From Balneolales bacterium (GTDB lineage Bacteria > Bacteroidota > Rhodothermia > Balneolales > Natronogracilivirgulaceae): DNA of 48,255 nt. This document shows, piece by piece, positions 44,824 to 48,255 of this stretch (position 1 is its first letter; every line of letters begins with the position of its first letter). Both the position numbers and the translations under genes were made by a program. The stretch is taken from NCBI GenBank assembly GCA_007128855.1, contig SKWQ01000014.1, positions 1 to 48,255 on the forward strand. Direction: 5' to 3'. The notes below the pieces were generated by a model. That model saw nothing but the letters and a program-made list of their open reading frames with translations. It did not search any database and had not been told where the DNA came from.

Positions 44824-46302
44824 TCAGGCGTAATTTTCTTTTGGCCCAGCTGAACGCTTAATCAGTTTCGAATAGAAGAAAATCATTTCGTGGTAGTTAT
44901 GCTTTGACAACCGTTCGTTGGTGCCGTGTACACGGTCAAGATCGCTCTCTTCGGCGCGTAGTGGAATGAATCTGTATATGTTTTTTGTCAGGCCTGCATA
45001 GTGCCGCGCATCGGTTGCGCCAACCATGAGCGTCGGGGCAACGACTACCTCCGGGAAGACATTTTTGATGGTTTTTCTCAACAGTTTGAAAGCGGGATCT
45101 TCAACATCTGATACACTGGATGGATTGATCGAGCCGATCAACTCACGAATTTCGATTCTGGAGTCGTTTATCGCATTTCTGACATGATTTGTGACACTTT
45201 CAATAGTGTCATTTGGATGGATCCGGAAATTGACAACAGCCCTGGCTTGCGTGGGAAGGACGTTTTCTTTTACCCCGGATTCAAAAATGGTGGTGGCTAT
45301 CGTAGTGCTCATTGCCGCTTTTGTTGCTGGCATACGATCCAGTTCACGCTTGACCAATCCCCGGAATAGCCAGAGGTTTGCCATGACGATCCGATATAAA
45401 AAAGGCATTTGTGGGCCAATGGATTCCATCGTTCTTTTAACCAGACCATCAACTTTCCCTTTTATGGGATTGTTTTCAAGTTTGTGGATGGCTTCACTCA
45501 GTACCGCAATAGAAGTGAGACCCTGTGGGACAGATGAGTGACCGCCTTCCGCAATCGTCGATAATTCAAGGCTCAAATACCCTTTTTCGGCAACAGCCAC
45601 CAATGCAACGGGACTGTGCAGGTCGGGGAGAATTTCGTGTACAATGGGAGTTCCCTCGTCGAGCAGGAATTCCAGTTCCACCCCTCTGCCCTTCAACAGT
45701 TCACCGATGGCATGTGCGCCGTGTTGTCCGTCCACTTCCTCATCATGCCCAAATCCCAGATAGATTGTGCGTTCCGGCTCGTATCCGGATTCCAGGAGGT
45801 GTTCAACGGCCTCCATGATTGCCAGGACCCCGCCTTGCACATCCATCGCACCGCGTCCCCATATATAACCTTCTGCGATTTTCCCCTCAAATGGCGGATG
45901 CTCCCAATCCTGTTCCGTTCCGGGTTCGATGGGTACGACGTCAATGTGACAGGTATACATGACCGGGTTCAGGTGGGCAGTTTTTCCCTGCCAGGTATAC
46001 AGCAGGCTGTATTCATTGATGACTTCCCTTTTCAGCTTCTGATGGATGTGCGGGAATGAACTTTCCAGGAATTTATGCATTTGAAGAAACGCATCCTGAT
46101 TGAAGCCCTCTGTTTCCTGAGTGGATACCGTCTCATATGTTATTGCTTCACTGAGGCGTTCGGCTGCCTCATCGATATCAAAATCGCCGGGCACGATCCG
46201 ATTTTTTTCTCCGTGATGTCTTGTATACCTAAGTGTCCTGATCAGCAGGACTGCGATAAATAACAAGAACAGGAGTCCCAGGACGGCTAATGTTGCTATC
46301 AT
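44824..46302 (-). CDS. M20 family metallopeptidase (carboxypeptidase S-like)
   Basis: Dizinc aminoacylase/carboxypeptidase, membrane-anchored by an N-terminal helix at about 3-24. The metal-site segments appear in order: CHIDVVPIEPG, GRGAMDVQGGVLAIMEA, GFGHDEEVDGQHGAHA (catalytic Glu region) and MVGATDARHYAGL. The central dimerisation domain contains GGHSSVPQGLT. The 492-residue length and anchor resemble the CPS1/PM20D1 group. Substrate is unknown. Upstream lies a terminator after cspA and a 269-base intergenic region. Confidence 0.87.
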   Translation of the reverse strand: MIATLAVLGLLFLLFIAVLLIRTLRYTRHHGEKNRIVPGDFDIDEAAERLSEAITYETVSTQETEGFNQDAFLQMHKFLESSFPHIHQKLKREVINEYSLLYTWQGKTAHLNPVMYTCHIDVVPIEPGTEQDWEHPPFEGKIAEGYIWGRGAMDVQGGVLAIMEAVEHLLESGYEPERTIYLGFGHDEEVDGQHGAHAIGELLKGRGVELEFLLDEGTPIVHEILPDLHSPVALVAVAEKGYLSLELSTIAEGGHSSVPQGLTSIAVLSEAIHKLENNPIKGKVDGLVKRTMESIGPQMPFLYRIVMANLWLFRGLVKRELDRMPATKAAMSTTIATTIFESGVKENVLPTQARAVVNFRIHPNDTIESVTNHVRNAINDSRIEIRELIGSINPSSVSDVEDPAFKLLRKTIKNVFPEVVVAPTLMVGATDARHYAGLTKNIYRFIPLRAEESDLDRVHGTNERLSKHNYHEMIFFYSKLIKRSAGPKENYA

Positions 46303-46434
46303 ACAAAATTAAAGAAATGCTTCGACATGTAACTTTGGGTCAGGAATGTCTTTAGCTGTTTTATCGGCAGGAATTTACATCCCTGATATCAAAAATAGGC
46401 AAGAAGTTCCTGAAAAAAAACGTACTACACCCCT

Positions 46435-46471
46435 TATACTCAAAGTATAGACGTTATGCATGCGAAGCATG
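46435..46471. other. Two short hairpins between cspA and the M20 gene
   Basis: TATACT-CAA-AGTATA (46435-46449) and CATGC-GAA-GCATG (46459-46471) are perfect short inverted repeats. They lie upstream of the M20 gene and past the cspA terminator, so they could sit in the M20 leader or promoter. Their arms are only 5-6 bp, so chance is a real alternative. Confidence 0.3.
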
Positions 46472-46489
46472 GTTGTTCTGAAAAAGGTT

Positions 46490-46518
46490 AACAGCGGATA
46501 CGTGAAGTATCCGCTGTT
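46490..46518 (-). terminator. Strong intrinsic terminator after cspA
   Basis: AACAGCGGATAC and GTATCCGCTGTT form a perfect 12-bp stem with a 5-nt loop. On the minus strand the stem is followed within a few bases by TTTTT. It begins 53 nt beyond the cspA stop at 46572. The downstream M20 gene therefore probably has its own promoter. Confidence 0.85.
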
Positions 46519-46571
46519 TAAAATCAGAACTGTTGAAAGGAAAGCAATTCAGGAAGCAGATCGTATCGTTG

Positions 46572-46784
46572 CTACACCTTGATCACTTCCTTTGCTTGTA
46601 ATCCCTTGTCACTTTCAGCCACAGTGAATTCAACTTTTTCACCTTCATTCAAAACCCGGTAACCCTCCGCCTGAATTTCGCTGAAGTGTACAAACAAATC
46701 TTCGCCACTTTCCCGGCTGATGAAACCATATCCTTTGGCGCCATTAAACCACTTTACGACACCTAATTCTCTTTCTTCTGACAT
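46572..46784 (-). CDS. Cold-shock domain protein (CspA family)
   Basis: Single-stranded nucleic-acid-binding protein of 70 residues. RNP1 (KGYGFIS, 17-23) and RNP2 (DLFVHFS, 29-35) are both intact. The body matches the standard OB-fold cold-shock family. It has an AAGGAG ribosome-binding site 11 nt upstream, a good -10/-35 promoter and a strong terminator, so it is a complete monocistronic unit. Confidence 0.95.
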   Translation of the reverse strand: MSEERELGVVKWFNGAKGYGFISRESGEDLFVHFSEIQAEGYRVLNEGEKVEFTVAESDKGLQAKEVIKV

Positions 46785-46795
46785 AACTTCTAATA

Positions 46796-46801
46796 CTCCT
46801 T
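46796..46801 (-). promoter_or_regulatory. Shine-Dalgarno sequence of cspA
   Basis: AAGGAG on the minus strand, 11 nt before the ATG at 46784. It is one of the clearest Shine-Dalgarno sequences in a window where most genes lack one, which fits strong expression of this gene. Confidence 0.6.
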
Positions 46802-46888
46802 AGTTATTAAATATTGCATCAACAGCATGCGATGTATCAGGATTCGGCCCAATGAGAGCTGCATACCTGAAACGCATTGCCATTAGAG

Positions 46889-46917
46889 ATTATAACTTTT
46901 TCCAAACATATTAGCAA
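46889..46917 (-). promoter_or_regulatory. Sigma-70-like promoter of cspA
   Basis: On the minus strand TTGCTA (46917-46912) and TATAAT (46894-46889) are separated by exactly 17 nt. This near-consensus pair would start transcription at about 46882, giving a leader of roughly 98 nt before the start codon. A long leader is common for cold-shock genes. Housekeeping promoters in Bacteroidota often differ from this consensus, so the match is notable but untested. Confidence 0.55.
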
Positions 46918-46938
46918 TGAAATTGAAAAAACTTGTAA

Positions 46939-47499
46939 TTATTTGCTTTTATGAACACATCGCTGCAATTCCTGCATAATTCTGGTCTTGAGCGTTCTCG
47001 TCTTGGCATAGGAAAAATTGAACTTTTCAGATATTTCAATAAGGTTGACGGAACTTGATGAAAAGAATGTCATGATAAAGCTTCTATTCGAATCTGAGAG
47101 TTGTTGAAGGCATTTCTTCAGCAGTTTTTGTCTCTCTTCATCAATAAGGTTTTGGAGTTGCTGGGCAGGTTCCGGGAGGATGTTTTCTGAAAAAGAGGGA
47201 TCCATGTCCGATCTTTGTTCAATTTTTTTAAATCTCAGATATTCGTTTCTGGAAGCTGTAAGAAAATACTTGAAAATGGATTTCCTGTCGGAGATCCGGT
47301 CATTCCGGATCATTTCAAATACATCTGAAAAGGCCTGATAGGCACATTCCTCTGCTATGCTCTCCGGAGCTCCCATCCGTATGCGTAAATATATGATGAC
47401 TCTTTTCATCAAGTCTGATGACAGGTCATCCACCGCTGCCCTGTCATCGCGCAGGATGGCGTCAATCAAGCCGGAATAATCAGAGGTAATAGTTGACAA
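46939..47499 (-). CDS. ECF-type RNA polymerase sigma factor (divergent)
   Basis: A 186-residue sigma-70-like protein. Region 2 is recognisable but diverged (LMKRVIIYLRIRMGAPESIA and the FSDVFEMIRND segment). Region 4 shows a helix-turn-helix (LIEISEKFNFSYAKTRTLKTRI). The only in-frame start is TTG at 47499; no ATG, GTG or clear ribosome-binding site precedes it, and stops block the frame upstream. No anti-sigma gene is adjacent, unlike the pair at 36494-37712. It is divergent from the tandem lipoprotein genes and shares their AT-rich upstream region. Confidence 0.8.
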   Translation of the reverse strand: MSTITSDYSGLIDAILRDDRAAVDDLSSDLMKRVIIYLRIRMGAPESIAEECAYQAFSDVFEMIRNDRISDRKSIFKYFLTASRNEYLRFKKIEQRSDMDPSFSENILPEPAQQLQNLIDEERQKLLKKCLQQLSDSNRSFIMTFFSSSSVNLIEISEKFNFSYAKTRTLKTRIMQELQRCVHKSK

Positions 47500-47527
47500 G
47501 ACGCTGTTATTACTTTTGTTATATCGT

Positions 47528-47549
47528 TTTTGTAAATCATTTTACAAAA
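47528..47549. promoter_or_regulatory. 9-bp inverted repeat upstream of the sigma factor (candidate operator)
   Basis: TTTTGTAAA (47528-47536) and TTTACAAAA (47541-47549) are perfect inverted arms with the 4-nt spacer TCAT. It lies about 28 nt upstream of the sigma-factor start codon, the usual place for an operator. It could also form a weak AU hairpin in the leader. Confidence 0.4.
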
Positions 47550-47827
47550 TGTGCAGATGTGCCAATTTATCCAAAGTTACTTTCTAATTTCAAATTTTTC
47601 GGATAATCTCTTGAAAAAATCGAGAAACAAATGATTTTTTCGTTGCCACATAACATTTTTCTGCATTATATTTCAATTAATTTTTTATAATAATACAAAT
47701 CGTTTTCAAACAGGTTTACCAGATTTAAAAAAATGCGAAATTTTTTGTAACAAATGATGTATTTATTACTCCTAGTTATGAAGCAGAAAAATGTGTCCTG
47801 CACATTATTGAATCTAAACAACAAAAC

Positions 47828-47848
47828 AAAGCTCAACATAAAGCTCAA
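47828..47848 (+). repeat. Direct repeat AAAGCTCAA upstream of the first lipoprotein gene
   Basis: Two copies of AAAGCTCAA start 12 nt apart, at 47828 and 47840. The core AAGCTCA recurs at 48085-48091 before the second lipoprotein gene, at nearly the same distance from the start codon (18 and 17 nt). This suggests a conserved leader element. Confidence 0.5.
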
Positions 47849-47865
47849 TTAATCGAGGATTAACC

Positions 47866-48057
47866 ATGAAATCTTTCAAGAACCTCTCCCTTATCGCAGC
47901 CCTTACCTTTACCGTGGTCCTGTCGTCCTGCAGCGGCATCACCGGCGCCAACAACACTGCCGACGAGCTCCTGCTCCAGGCCGAAGACATGAAGGACCAG
48001 CGCGTCCAGGAAAGCGGCGGTGAAAAATTCCGCATGATCCGTGTCCGTCCTGACTGA
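47866..48057 (+). CDS. Small lipoprotein of unknown function, copy 1 of a tandem array
   Basis: The 63-residue product has a signal peptide (about 1-21) with lipobox LSSC at 19-22, so C22 is the predicted lipidation site. The mature peptide is about 42 residues, acidic in the middle (ADELLLQAEDMKDQRVQE, likely one amphipathic helix) and basic at the end (KFRMIRVRPD). I recognise no family. A GAGG ribosome-binding site sits 7 nt before the ATG at 47866. Codons are strongly C-ending, in contrast with the AT-rich DNA upstream. A near-identical gene follows 51 nt after the stop. Confidence 0.75.
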   Translation: MKSFKNLSLIAALTFTVVLSSCSGITGANNTADELLLQAEDMKDQRVQESGGEKFRMIRVRPD

Positions 48058-48108
48058 CATATGTCATAACCCACTCTCTCAAGTAAGCTCATCTAAATTC
48101 ATACAGCC

Positions 48109-48255
48109 ATGAAATCTTTCAAGAACCTCTCCCTTATCGCAGCCCTTACCTTTACCGTGGTCCTGTCATCCTGCAGCGGCATCACCGGCGCCAACAACAC
48201 TGCCGACGAGCTCCTGCTCCAGGCCGAAGACATGAAGGACCAGCGCGTCCAGGAA
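48109..48255 (+). CDS. Small lipoprotein of unknown function, copy 2 (truncated by window edge)
   Basis: The first 49 codons match copy 1 at 146 of 147 bases. The sole difference is a synonymous G to A at 48168 (Ser20, TCG to TCA). The encoded signal peptide, lipobox C22 and helix are therefore identical. The remaining codons lie outside the window. No stop has occurred, so it is an intact partial gene as far as it can be seen. The spacer between copies does not match the upstream region of copy 1 except for AAGCTCA. Confidence 0.8.
   Translation, partial: MKSFKNLSLIAALTFTVVLSSCSGITGANNTADELLLQAEDMKDQRVQE

Larger units (their letters stand above)
47500..47865. other. AT-rich divergent intergenic region, sigma factor / lipoprotein array
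   Basis: This 366-base gap is far more AT-rich than its neighbours and has no credible gene. It holds a 9-bp inverted repeat at 47528-47549, further TTTGTTA/TTTGTAA-like motifs (47515-47521, and TTTGTAACAAA at 47744-47754) and a duplicated AAAGCTCAA (47828-47836 and 47840-47848) close to the first lipoprotein gene. Promoters for both divergent genes should lie here, but no -10/-35 pair could be fixed. Confidence 0.6.

Overview
The window reads as one contiguous piece of a free-living, Gram-negative bacterial chromosome, probably from the Bacteroidota/Balneolota/Rhodothermota group. This assignment is inferred from gene content: a two-gene atpD-atpC unit apart from the rest of the ATP synthase genes, a deoxynucleoside kinase next to glycolytic genes, DUF5683-like, DUF6588-like and DUF5723-like proteins, an LpxH-like enzyme with outer-membrane barrel candidates, and several lipoproteins. 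Coding density is high and almost every gene is a housekeeping gene. I see no rRNA, tRNA, CRISPR array, insertion sequence, prophage or recognisable defence system.

Layout. 1-6208 (minus): fatty-acid/phospholipid and translation genes (yceD-rpmF-plsX-fabH-fabD, the last running off the left edge), preceded by pfkA, pgi and a deoxynucleoside kinase. 6350-10560 (plus): a tightly overlapped envelope operon (polyprenyl synthase, LpxH-like phosphoesterase, class A PBP). 10597-12522 (minus): atpD-atpC. 12819-19336 (plus): rsmB, valS and a UvrD/PcrA helicase. 19399-20523 (minus): a CBS-domain site-2 protease. 20770-27404 (plus): an outer-membrane protein, lon, rsgA and a DUF6588-like protein. 27436-30369 (minus): polA. 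30563-31741 (plus): an RsbU-like PP2C phosphatase, ending at a shared hairpin terminator. 31812-39844 (minus): TPR protein, LOG-family protein, DUF5683-like protein, parB, parA, an anti-sigma-like protein with its ECF sigma factor, and uvrC. 40017-40721 (plus): a pseudouridine synthase. 40735-47499 (minus): DsbD, a thioredoxin lipoprotein, a barrel-like protein, a PIG-L deacetylase, an M20 peptidase, a cold-shock protein and a second ECF-type sigma factor. 47866-48255 (plus): tandem copies of a tiny lipoprotein gene, the second cut by the right edge.

The least explained region is the right end. An AT-rich divergent intergenic region carries an inverted repeat and repeated TTTGTAA-like motifs. 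It separates an ECF-type sigma factor with a TTG start from a tandem array of 63-residue lipoprotein genes. The 147 bases visible in both copies differ at one synonymous position. I recognise no family for these proteins, and this array is my best candidate for an undescribed system. Other points of interest are a 16-bp perfect palindrome upstream of lon, a strong cold-shock promoter with a roughly 98-nt leader, and an ECF sigma factor whose overlapping partner lacks the usual zinc anti-sigma motif.
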